In this document: piece by piece, positions 7,272 to 13,693 of the stretch
Position numbering within the stretch: position 1 is the stretch's first letter
How the letters are laid out: each line of letters opens with the position of its first letter
Origin: JBEKZQ01 sp049509675
GTDB taxonomy: Bacteria; Planctomycetota; Planctomycetia; Pirellulales; Thermoguttaceae
Length of the DNA: 14,780 nucleotides
Assembly (NCBI GenBank): GCA_049509675.1
Contig: JBEKZQ010000117.1
Span: 1 to 14,780 of the forward strand
Reading direction: 5' to 3'
The notes under the pieces: model-generated
Told to the model about the DNA's origin: nothing
Seen by the model: the letters and a program-made list of their open reading frames with translations, nothing else
The model's database searches: none
Position numbers and translations under genes: made by a program

Positions 7272-7305
7272 GAAGTATCCCCCCGATGAAGACAAGAAAT
7301 ATCCC
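7272..7305. promoter_or_regulatory. paired direct repeats GAARTATCCC upstream of the promoter
   Basis: GAAGTATCCC (7272-7281) and GAAATATCCC (7296-7305) are 24 bp apart, with a weaker GATCATCCC at 7253-7261 next to the -35 box. The spacing, slightly over two helical turns, and the upstream position would fit activator sites. Low-confidence reading. Confidence 0.3.
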
Positions 7306-7508
7306 TCCAGGAAGATAACAAAGGCTGCAAACACGCAAAAACAACCATTTCGGTGGGTGTAATTTCGGGTGGTAATACAGTAATACTTTCAGTGGGACAT
7401 GGGGATGGGGTGAGGTCGCCAGATGACCGCACTCCGGAGCGTTTGCCCGCGGCTTCTCCCGGTTCCGGCACGCCCGGCGTGTGGAAGGGGGCAACAGGGA
7501 CAATTCTG

Positions 7509-8144
7509 TCACGATCCGAGCGGCATATTCCGTAATGCCCAGAGGGCAGCCTGGGTTCGGTCCTCGACCCCCAATTTGCTCAGCAGGCTCTTGACGTACT
7601 GTTTGACCGTTTCCTGGTCAATGGCCAGATCCTCGGCGATTTTCTCGTTGCTCAGTCCACACATGATTCGGTCGAGTACTTCCGCTTGGCGCTGGGTCAA
7701 GCCGGTGAAAATGTCCGCGTCGTACACGCGGCGCCTGGCCGGCCCGATCTGCCGAAGCTGCTTGCAGCTCCACCCCGCTTTGCCCTGCATGATCTGTCGG
7801 AGCGATTCCAGGAGCGTTTCTCGGGCAACGTCCTTAAGAATGTAACCGTCCGCTCCGATGTTGCGGGCCCGTATCATCGCCGGAATGCTCTCTGCCATCG
7901 TGAACACCACGACGCGAACGGTTGGCTGCTTGGTCTTGATTGCCTCTGCGGCTTCCAGACTGTTCAAGCCAGCCATCCGCAGGTCCGTGAGTACCACGTC
8001 CGGGTTACACGTCAAGGCGTATCGGACGAGCTGGTCGCAGTCTGCGGCCTGCGCGACCACTTCGAATTCCGTGCCGCGGAGCATGGCGACCAAGCCTTCA
8101 CGCACGGCCTGATGGTCGTCTGCGATCAACACGCGAGTAGCCAT
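7509..8144 (-). CDS. NarL/FixJ-type response regulator (REC + LuxR HTH)
   Basis: A 211-residue two-domain regulator. The receiver domain (~3-120) has acidic pocket Asp9/Asp10, phospho-acceptor Asp54 ('VVLTDLRM'), Thr82 and Lys104 ('YILKD'), so it should be phosphorylatable. The LuxR-type helix-turn-helix is at ~148-205 ('LTQRQAEVLDRI..GLSNEKIAEDL', 'TVKQYVKSLLSKLGV'). It binds DNA, probably as a dimer once phosphorylated. No histidine kinase is adjacent, so it is an orphan in this window. The ATG at 8144 (MATRVLIADDH) fits the family; the longer frame from TTG 8195 overlaps the promoter at 8195-8223 and is rejected. No obvious ribosome site precedes 8144. Targets are unknown; the divergent PQQ-like gene is a natural candidate. 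Confidence 0.95.
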   Translation of the reverse strand: MATRVLIADDHQAVREGLVAMLRGTEFEVVAQAADCDQLVRYALTCNPDVVLTDLRMAGLNSLEAAEAIKTKQPTVRVVVFTMAESIPAMIRARNIGADGYILKDVARETLLESLRQIMQGKAGWSCKQLRQIGPARRRVYDADIFTGLTQRQAEVLDRIMCGLSNEKIAEDLAIDQETVKQYVKSLLSKLGVEDRTQAALWALRNMPLGS

Positions 8145-8194
8145 GAAGAGCAGAAAAGCAAGGGATGAGTTTGTCAGTTCTCGATGATGTTTCA

Positions 8195-8223
8195 ATTATA
8201 ACCGCGGCCTTTCATGCCGGCAA
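8195..8223 (-). promoter_or_regulatory. sigma70-type promoter of the response regulator gene
   Basis: On the minus strand TTGCCG (8218-8223), 17 bp, then a perfect TATAAT (8195-8200). The predicted start site is near 8188, giving a ~44-nt leader before ATG 8144. Confidence 0.6.
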
Positions 8224-8266
8224 ATCGTTCCTGCAAGGCAACTTACAGTGTCGGCACGAAATAGAC

Positions 8267-8272
8267 TATACT
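8267..8272 (+). promoter_or_regulatory. candidate -10 element for the PQQ-like gene
   Basis: TATACT (5 of 6) lies about 58 bp upstream of the ATG at 8330. No good -35 is visible at 16-18 bp spacing, so the promoter may depend on an activator or another sigma factor. It is ~70 bp from the divergent regulator promoter. Confidence 0.3.
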
Positions 8273-8329
8273 GGGAAAGCGACCGTCGTGCGGACTTCCA
8301 AGATCCTCCGCAAGCCTATTGAGCTTCGA

Positions 8330-9565
8330 ATGAACTCGGGACACATTTCCGCTTTGATCCTGGTTCTCGTTCTTCCGGTCGTCCCCCCCTCGACGGTGTG
8401 GGGCGATGGCGCCGGCTGGCGCAACGACGGCACGGGATTGTACCCCAACGCCGCCGTGCCGAGCCAATGGGACGGCGAACAGGGTAAGAATGTCCTCTGG
8501 CGCAGCAAGATCGGCAAGGGCCAGTCGAGTGCCGTCGTTTGCGGACAACGGGTTTTCGTCACCGCCGAACCGGATCGGCTTCTGTGCCTCGACCGCACCA
8601 GCGGCAAGATCCTGTGGTCCGCACGCAATGGCTACGCCGCTTTGCCGGCGGACGCCAAGACGCCCCGGAAGCCGCTGCCCACCTCGCCCAACTGCGGCTA
8701 TGCCACGCCGACCCCGGTCACCGACGGCAAGTTGGTATGGGTCAGTTGCGGCAGCGGTGTGGTCGCCTGTTACGACATCGAGGGCCGGCGCCGCTGGATC
8801 CGCTTGGTCGATCTGCCGCAGGCCACGCAATACGGCCGCAGCGCCTCGCCGCTGCTGGTCGACGGCAAGCTGCTGGTGAGCATTGGCGGCATCGAGGCGC
8901 TCGATCCGCACTCCGGCGCGACACTCTGGCAGGCCGAGGAGGCCAAGCCGACCTACGGGACGCCGGCTGCCGCGCGGATCGGCGCAACCGCCGTGATCTG
9001 CACCCCCGGCGGCGACTGCGTCCGCGTCAGCGACGGCCGCATCCTCGCCCGCAAGCTGCCCAAGTGTACCTACACCAGCCCCCTGGTCCGGGGCAACGTC
9101 GTCTACTATGTCGACTCGACGGTCACCGCGATCGGGTTTCCCGAGAAATTGGGCGAGACTTGGACGCCCAGGAAAGTCTGGGAGAACGACGACGTCGAAG
9201 GCGAGTTCTTCGCCTCGCCCATCTGCTGCGACGGCACGCTCTATTGCGCGAGCAACGAAGGCACGCTCTACGCCCTGGACGCGAAGACCGGCGCCGAGGT
9301 CTTCCACAAGGAACTGGAAATCCGCGCCGCCAGCGGCAAGCCGGGCATCGGACCGGCCAACGTCTATCCCAGCCTGTGCCTGGTCGGTTCCAGGATCCTG
9401 CTGGGCAACGACGCCGGCCAAATGCTGGTGCTGGAGCCGGGCAAGCAATACCGGCAGGTGTCGCAGAACTACCTCGACAAAGGCTGCGGCGCCACGCCCG
9501 TCGTCGACGGCAACCGGATCTACATCCGCGGGGAGCAGTATCTCTACTGCATCGGCACGAAGTAG
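8330..9565 (+). CDS. secreted PQQ-like beta-propeller repeat protein
   Basis: A 411-residue protein with a signal peptide ('ISALILVLVLPVVPPSTVWG', to ~25) followed by WD40/PQQ-like blades. Recurring blade patterns (D/G-x-x-h-h...L.ALD..TG...W) are seen near 72-96, 132-156, 178-200, 301-325 and 393-411; Trp96, Trp156 and Trp200 close blades. The opening 'GWRNDGTGLYPNA..P..W' is typical of planctomycete PQQ_2 proteins annotated as outer membrane protein assembly factor BamB-like. No catalytic dehydrogenase residues are evident, so a binding or scaffold role outside the cytoplasm is more likely than enzymatic activity. The ATG at 8330 was chosen for the signal peptide; the ribosome site is weak. 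The longer open frame from 8165 overlaps the regulator promoter. Confidence 0.9.
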   Translation: MNSGHISALILVLVLPVVPPSTVWGDGAGWRNDGTGLYPNAAVPSQWDGEQGKNVLWRSKIGKGQSSAVVCGQRVFVTAEPDRLLCLDRTSGKILWSARNGYAALPADAKTPRKPLPTSPNCGYATPTPVTDGKLVWVSCGSGVVACYDIEGRRRWIRLVDLPQATQYGRSASPLLVDGKLLVSIGGIEALDPHSGATLWQAEEAKPTYGTPAAARIGATAVICTPGGDCVRVSDGRILARKLPKCTYTSPLVRGNVVYYVDSTVTAIGFPEKLGETWTPRKVWENDDVEGEFFASPICCDGTLYCASNEGTLYALDAKTGAEVFHKELEIRAASGKPGIGPANVYPSLCLVGSRILLGNDAGQMLVLEPGKQYRQVSQNYLDKGCGATPVVDGNRIYIRGEQYLYCIGTK

Positions 9566-9592
9566 TCGAGGGTTGAGAGGCGAGAGGGGACG
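9565..9592. repeat. degenerate heptamer tandem repeat after the PQQ-like gene
   Basis: GTCGAGG, GTTGAGA, GGCGAGA, GGGGACG: four degenerate heptamers directly after the stop codon, of the same GAGTCGA-like type as at 1694-1742. Confidence 0.45.
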
Positions 9593-9610
9593 GAGGCAAC
9601 CATCGTAGAA

Positions 9611-9627
9611 GGCACACGCCGTGTGCC
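9611..9627. repeat. interspersed palindrome, copy 3, between convergent genes
   Basis: GGCACACGCCGTGTGCC, identical to the core at 4745-4761, extended by an A/T pair on each side. It overlaps the first base of the stop codon of the minus-strand PEP-CTERM gene and lies 46 bp after the PQQ-like stop. It could serve as a bidirectional transcription end. Confidence 0.7.
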
Positions 9628-11105
9628 TATTCCTGTCCACCCATATTCCTGCGCCGCCACGTCCAGCCCAGCAGCCCCAGCGCGCCGATGCCCAGCAGGA
9701 CGAGCGTCGAGGGCTCGGGCACGGCCACGACCACCAGGCTGTTGGACTGCCACTGCGGCGCGAAGCTGATGCCGTGCTGGGCGAAAAACGGATCGACCGA
9801 GAACGCCGCATTGCCGGCCCCCGAGAGCGATCCGCCCCAGGTGAGGATCGTGAACTGTTCGCCGACGTTCGGCATGAAGTCGTTCCAATCGACGAGCGAA
9901 AACGTCGCGCCGGGCTGAAGACTGAGGCTGCCCGTCACATTGAGTTGGCCGTAGTAGCTGTCGCCGTTGCCCGGAGTTTCCCCGCCGAGGTCGAACTCGC
10001 TGACGCCGCCCAGCAGCATGTCGCCGTTGTGGGTGTTGATGCCGGGACTGTCGCCGGTCGAGAAGCCGTCCAAAAAACCGATCCGTCCGCCCGTAACGCC
10101 GGTGCTCCCCTTGAACGGTATGTAAAAGGTCAGCCAGGACGGGCCGGCGGCCGGTCCTTGAACGTTGCCCCGGTTGAGGAATCGGGAATTGGTTCCGCCG
10201 GTAACGTTGCTGACGGTCCCGCCGGTATTGCTGATAAGGTTGTTGCCGTTGGCCAGCAGGAAGCCGTTGGGGGCGGCGAGCGTGCCGCCTTCGATCTGCG
10301 TCAGCGAGCCGAGCACCACGGCATTTTTGTTGCCGGCGGCCGCCGCGCTATTGAGCGTCACCGTGTTGTTGTTGGTATACAGTTCGCCGTTGCTGACGAA
10401 GCCGACCGGAGATGTCGAATCGCCCAGGTTCAGGTTGCCGGTGGCGTTGATCGTGGAGCCAAAACCGGCGGCGATCTTGCCGTTGACCGTGCCCGAGCCC
10501 GACAGGGCACAGCCCACGCCAATCGAGACGCCGTTGGGCGCGCCGAGCGTGCCGCCGCTGAGGGTTGTCGAGACGCCCAGGTTGGCAAACTGCTTGCTAT
10601 TGAGGGTAACGCTGTTGCCGCCGACGTCCAGCGTGCCGGCATGATTGAAGCCGGTGTAGGATGCGGGGTCGCCGAGCGCCAGGTCGCCGGTCGCGACGAT
10701 GGCCGAGCCGCCGTTGCCCAAAACGCTTCCGCTGACCGTGCCCGCCCCGCTGAGCGTATTGCCGTTGGCCAGAATGAGTTTCTGGCCGTTGAGATCGAGC
10801 GTGCCGTTGTTGAGCGTCAGGTCGCGATTGGCCAGGCTGGTGGCGCCGAGCCTTACGGTCCCCGGGCCACTGATGGCGACGGCCGCCGTGGGGTCGGCGA
10901 AGGTGGTGTTGAGCGTGAGCGTGCCGCCCCCGCCGCCGAGGCGGTAGGGCTGTCCGGCGGCATTGGTGAGATTTCCGCTGAAGGCAACGTTGCCCACGGC
11001 GCCCAGCGACAGGTTGCCGTAGCCGCCCAGGTTCATGTTGATGTTTTCGCTGCTATCGGCCACCAGGGCGATGGCCCCGTTGGAAGCCGCATCGATTTTG
11101 CCCAC
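9627..11105 (-). CDS. C-terminal part of interrupted PEP-CTERM beta-strand-repeat protein
   Basis: A 492-codon frame that continues, in the same frame, the gene ending at the amber codon 11112-11114. The first residues (GKIDAASNGAIALVADSSENINM) are the normal continuation of the upstream half. Gly/Asn/Thr-rich beta-strand repeats follow ('GGGGTLTLN', 'GPGTVRLGATSL', 'LNNGTLDLNGQKL'), then a C-terminal 'FTILTWGGSLSG' domain, then the PEP-CTERM signal: PEPSTLVLLGIGALGLLGW plus TWRRRN in the last 30 residues. The GTG at 11105 has no ribosome site or signal peptide, so independent translation of a surface protein is unlikely. Expected role: a secreted surface protein processed by exosortase. Confidence 0.85.
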   Translation of the reverse strand: MGKIDAASNGAIALVADSSENINMNLGGYGNLSLGAVGNVAFSGNLTNAAGQPYRLGGGGGTLTLNTTFADPTAAVAISGPGTVRLGATSLANRDLTLNNGTLDLNGQKLILANGNTLSGAGTVSGSVLGNGGSAIVATGDLALGDPASYTGFNHAGTLDVGGNSVTLNSKQFANLGVSTTLSGGTLGAPNGVSIGVGCALSGSGTVNGKIAAGFGSTINATGNLNLGDSTSPVGFVSNGELYTNNNTVTLNSAAAAGNKNAVVLGSLTQIEGGTLAAPNGFLLANGNNLISNTGGTVSNVTGGTNSRFLNRGNVQGPAAGPSWLTFYIPFKGSTGVTGGRIGFLDGFSTGDSPGINTHNGDMLLGGVSEFDLGGETPGNGDSYYGQLNVTGSLSLQPGATFSLVDWNDFMPNVGEQFTILTWGGSLSGAGNAAFSVDPFFAQHGISFAPQWQSNSLVVVAVPEPSTLVLLGIGALGLLGWTWRRRNMGGQE

Positions 11106-11111
11106 GGCCAG

Positions 11112-11114
11112 CTA
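11112..11114 (-). other. in-frame amber codon replacing a conserved Trp
   Basis: The minus strand reads ACC GTC ACC GCC TAG CTG GCC GTG GGC AAA with both flanks in the same frame. In related planctomycete repeat proteins I know, this spot is 'TVTGWL..GKI', so TGG to TAG is a one-base change. Confidence 0.8.
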
Positions 11115-12425
11115 GGCGGTGACGGTGTTGTAGGCCCCCGCGGCCGCCAAGGCGCCCCCCGCGTTGATGGTGACGATTCCCGTGACGGGCACTGCCGGCG
11201 TGCTGGCGAACTGGAGCACTCCGCCGTTGATCGTCGTGCCGCCGCTGTAGGTGTTGTAGCCGGCGAGGGTGAGCAAACCGCCGCCGCTCTTGGTCAACGA
11301 GCACCTGCTGCCCGTTTCCGCGATGCTGCTGGCGTTGCCGAAAGTAAGTTTCCCGTTGCCGCTCACCACGAGGTTGTCGGCCAGAACCACCGGCGCGTTA
11401 ATGACGTGAGTGCCATTAACGACCGTGATCGTGGCACCACCGCCGGAATTGTTGAAGGTCAGCGTGTTGCTCCCGTTGCCGCTCAGCGTGTAACCCAAAC
11501 TCGTGTTGCCGGAGTTGCCGAACTGCAGCGCGCCGACAGTCTCGCAACTGTCCAGCGTGATCGTCAATGCGCTGCTGGTTGGGGCAGTAAGCACTGCCGC
11601 TGCACCGACGTTATTAGGCACGCCGGCTACCCACTTGCTCGAATCGCTCCAGTTTCCGCTGACGGCCGACGCCCACAGTGGGGGCGTCGCCGAGACGCCA
11701 TAGAGCCGGAAGTTGTCGTCCTCCGCAGGAAAGCCCCAACTCGTCGCGCTATTTACATAGAACCCGAGATACCATGGATTCGATGGATTCAAGGCAACCT
11801 GGCGATAGATTGCCCCTTGGGCGTTGGGTGATTGGTAGAGGTACGCAGTCCCTGCCGGATTGATTACGACCGACCAATTCTGCGTGGAAAAGGGGGGTGA
11901 GGGGGAGTCAGGCTGCCAAGTGGGACCTGCGAAGCCGTTCAAGGAGTTTCGCCACAGTTTCGACGTGCCTGGGTGCGAAGTGTCGTTCACCAGCCAGTCA
12001 AAGTGACAATCGTCCGGGTCGTTGCCGTCCGTCAATCCAACAACGAAGTCGGCATCGTGCGTGTCTACGATGTTCGTTGCCCAAGAGAAATTCACCAGCC
12101 AGGAAGAGCCGTCATTGAAATTGTAGGTCGTGCGGACCCTCGCCTCCGCCCCGAAGGTGTTGCCAGAGGTTGGCCCCCACACCCTGGCCTGCAGGTAGCC
12201 GAGCGGTGCGCCGGGGGTTCCCTCGCTGATCGAGTACTGCCAACTTCCCGCACCCACTCCGCCAATGCCGCCGTAATAGCCGTGCGTAACCCAAAGGCTT
12301 GAGTCGATCACTCCCTCCGAGAAGTTGTCACTGAACCCAATCGCAAATAGCGGCGGACAAACGCCCACAGTCAGTAGCAACGCCACAAAAGCCACGATCA
12401 CAAATAGATTGCTCAGCCTTTTCAT
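11112..12425 (-). CDS. N-terminal part of interrupted PEP-CTERM beta-strand-repeat protein
   Basis: 437 codons from ATG 12425 to TAG 11112. The signal peptide (LSNLFVIVAFVALLLTVGV) is followed by a ~200-residue domain with lectin/concanavalin-like character ('FSEGVIDSSLWVTHG', 'FDWLVNDTSHPGTSKLWRN', 'WYLGFYVNSATSWG'). Next comes the linker 'WSDSSKWVAGVPNNVGAAAV' and the first autotransporter-associated beta-strand repeat ('LTKSGGGLLTLAGYNTYSGGTTINGGVLQ' region, ~390-418). The ATG at 12425 has GGAG 6 bp upstream and is preferred over TTG 12431. With the amber read through, the protein would have ~932 residues. As it stands, the product lacks its PEP-CTERM anchor and would be released or degraded, so the gene is probably a recent pseudogene unless the amber is suppressed. 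Confidence 0.88.
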   Translation of the reverse strand: MKRLSNLFVIVAFVALLLTVGVCPPLFAIGFSDNFSEGVIDSSLWVTHGYYGGIGGVGAGSWQYSISEGTPGAPLGYLQARVWGPTSGNTFGAEARVRTTYNFNDGSSWLVNFSWATNIVDTHDADFVVGLTDGNDPDDCHFDWLVNDTSHPGTSKLWRNSLNGFAGPTWQPDSPSPPFSTQNWSVVINPAGTAYLYQSPNAQGAIYRQVALNPSNPWYLGFYVNSATSWGFPAEDDNFRLYGVSATPPLWASAVSGNWSDSSKWVAGVPNNVGAAAVLTAPTSSALTITLDSCETVGALQFGNSGNTSLGYTLSGNGSNTLTFNNSGGGATITVVNGTHVINAPVVLADNLVVSGNGKLTFGNASSIAETGSRCSLTKSGGGLLTLAGYNTYSGGTTINGGVLQFASTPAVPVTGIVTINAGGALAAAGAYNTVTA

Positions 12426-12641
12426 GACCAACTCCCCATGTGTGGAATGCGACCCGTCGTCCCGGTCGCCAGACAGGACCGTCCTGCCAATGGGCGCTTT
12501 GGGAAACTGATCGCAGGAAAGCTAACGCACCGCCAATATGCGACGGAACCCATCCGTACATTACCCGATTGCTACAAATTCGGATACGAGCGCAACGCGA
12601 GCGGAGTGAGAGCGGAGCGAGAGCGATGACGCCTGTTTGGC
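12426..12641. other. intergenic stretch upstream of the interrupted surface-protein gene
   Basis: 216 bp without a gene. It must contain the promoter of the minus-strand surface-protein gene, but no convincing -35/-10 pair was found. Its right end holds an 11-bp tandem repeat and borders the hairpin island. Confidence 0.5.
12588..12631. repeat. 11-bp tandem repeat, four degenerate units
   Basis: GAGCGCAACGC, GAGCGGAGTGA, GAGCGGAGCGA, GAGCGATGACG follow one another directly at the left border of the hairpin island. Confidence 0.6.
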
Positions 12642-12686
12642 CTGCCCGTGAACGGGCATGAAGAGGGAGATTGCGCGGGCCCTATT
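12642..12686. repeat. left border of island: solo hairpin plus conserved flank
   Basis: A solo TGCCCGT-GA-ACGGGCA hairpin is followed by TGAAGAG...AGATTGCGCGGGCCCTATT. The same flank (13501-13536) precedes U6, there following an AGCCCCGT hairpin. Confidence 0.7.
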
Positions 12687-12830
12687 ACCCGTGCTAAAGC
12701 ACGGGTCTAATACCGCCTGCGGCGGGAATGCCCGTGAACGGGCATGAGGACATTTTCACGGCCATTCATGGCCGTTCCCGGCGCAGCCGGTATTCGGCCC
12801 GGCATTCATGCCGGGTTAAAGGGCCGCGTT
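12687..12830. repeat. hairpin unit U1 (144 bp)
   Basis: Six hairpins: H1 CCCGTGCT/AGCACGGG (12688-12705), H2 CCGCC-TGC-GGCGG, H3 ATGCCCGT-GA-ACGGGCAT, H4 ACGGCCAT-TC-ATGGCCGT, H5 CCGGC-GCA-GCCGG, H6 CCCGGCAT-TC-ATGCCGGG (12798-12815). The H3-H4 spacer is the GAGGACATTTTC type. Confidence 0.9.
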
Positions 12831-12974
12831 ACCCGTGCTAAAGCGCGGGCCTAATACCGCCTGCGGCGGAAATGCCCGTGAACGGGCATGGGAGGGTTTT
12901 CACGGCCATTCATGGCCGTTTCCGGCGCAGCCGGTCGTCGGCCCGGCATTCATGCCGGGTTAAAGGGCCGCGTT
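12831..12974. repeat. hairpin unit U2 (144 bp)
   Basis: Same order as U1. H1 carries AGCGCGGG, giving a T-G wobble on the plus strand. H2 is followed by AAATG instead of GAATG. The H3-H4 spacer is the GGAGGGTTTTC type. Confidence 0.9.
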
Positions 12975-13118
12975 ACCCGTGCTGAAGCGCGGGCCTAATA
13001 CCGCCTGCGGCGGGAATGCCCGTGAACGGGCATGAGAACGCTTTCACGGCCATTCATGGCCGTTGCCGGCGCAGCCGGTCATCGGCCCGGCATTCATGCC
13101 GGGTTAAAGGGCCGCGTT
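12975..13118. repeat. hairpin unit U3 (144 bp)
   Basis: Same order. H1 has loop GA and arm AGCGCGGG (wobble). The spacer is the GAGAACGCTTTC type; the H4-H5 junction is TTGCCGG rather than TTTCCGG or TTCCCGG. Confidence 0.9.
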
Positions 13119-13262
13119 ACCCGTGCTAAAGCACGGGCCTAATACCGCCTGCGGCGGGAATGCCCGTGAACGGGCATGGGAGGGTTTTCACGGCCATTCA
13201 TGGCCGTTTCCGGCGCAGCCGGTACTCGGCCCGGCATTCATGCCGGGTTAAGCGGCCGCGTT
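13119..13262. repeat. hairpin unit U4 (144 bp)
   Basis: Same order with fully paired H1. Spacer GGAGGGTTTTC as in U2. The 3' junction reads TTAAGCGGCCGCG. Confidence 0.9.
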
Positions 13263-13404
13263 ACCCGTGCTAAAGCACGGGCCTAATACCGCCTGCGGCG
13301 GGAATGCCCGTGAACGGGCATGAGGACATTTTCACGGCCATTCATGGCCGTTCCCGGCGCAGCCGGTCGTCGGCCCGGCATTCATGCCGGGTTAAACGGC
13401 CGCG
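13263..13404. repeat. hairpin unit U5, last of the tandem block
   Basis: Same order; H6 at 13374-13391. Spacer GAGGACATTTTC as in U1. The 3' end TTAAACGGCCGCGG runs into a RAYT 3' relic rather than another unit. Confidence 0.9.
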
Positions 13405-13408
13405 GAAC

Positions 13409-13503
13409 CACCTCGTCAATCAACGCCATCCCCTGTCAGCCCCGTTTCACGGGGCTCCTGCTCATCGCGCTGAAACTGCGGGAGCCCCGTGGAACGGGGC
13501 TGA
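13409..13503 (-). pseudogene. internally deleted RAYT element (3' relic plus both inner hairpins)
   Basis: On the minus strand this reads ...DEQEPRETGLTGDGVD-stop (TGA at 13416-13418), closely matching the intact RAYT tail EEEPRETGLTEDTDE-stop. The hairpins AGCCCCGT-TTC-ACGGGGCT (13438-13456) and AGCCCCGT-GGA-ACGGGGCT (13483-13501) match those at the 3' and 5' ends of the intact element. Only 26 bp remain between them, so nearly the whole gene is lost. It resembles a non-autonomous derivative. Confidence 0.7.
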
Positions 13504-13536
13504 AGAGAGAAAGAGGAAGATTGCGCGGGCCCTGTT

Positions 13537-13693
13537 ACCCGTGCTGAAGCACGGGCCTAATACCGCCTACGGCGGGAATGCCCGTGAACGGGCATGGGGA
13601 CGAAGCCAGCCGAGCGCGTCGGGGCGGGCGTTTTCACGGCCATTCATGGCCGTTTCCGGCGCAGCCGGTACTCGGCCCGGCATTCATGCCGGG
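13537..13693. repeat. hairpin unit U6 with 28-bp central insertion
   Basis: Same six hairpins, H6 at 13676-13693. The H3-H4 spacer is longer by 28 bp (around 13596-13630, GACGAAGCCAGCCGAGCGCG...). H2 has loop TAC. H6 continues into the 3' side of the intact RAYT gene. Confidence 0.88.

Larger units (their letters stand above)
6883..7508. other. 626-bp non-coding region with the leader of the PEP-CTERM gene
   Basis: No convincing gene is seen. The stretch is less GC-rich than the coding regions. It holds AGGAGGAGG for the PEP-CTERM gene (6889-6897), a minus-strand promoter (7224-7251), a 19-bp palindrome (7186-7204), and paired direct repeats GAARTATCCC (7272-7281, 7296-7305). The part from ~7310 to 7508, next to the response regulator stop, shows only a GTAATAC direct repeat (7372-7378, 7380-7386) and a weak hairpin at 7469-7481. 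Short ORFs here have no recognisable features. Confidence 0.6.

Noticed and set aside
8243..9811. 522-residue minus-strand ORF
   Set aside because: It is antisense to the PQQ-like gene, whose protein has a signal peptide and blade repeats; this is a GC-driven shadow.
9627..11105. Independent gene starting at GTG 11105
   Set aside because: It is in the same frame as the upstream half with only TAG, CTG, GCC between, and has no ribosome site or signal peptide.
9621..11831. 736-residue plus-strand ORF
   Set aside because: It is antisense to the PEP-CTERM repeat protein; its length reflects repetitive, stop-poor GC-rich sequence.
12687..13404. CRISPR array
   Set aside because: The period is 144 bp with almost no unique spacers, the whole unit is repeated, and no cas genes are nearby; the structure is palindromic repeats.
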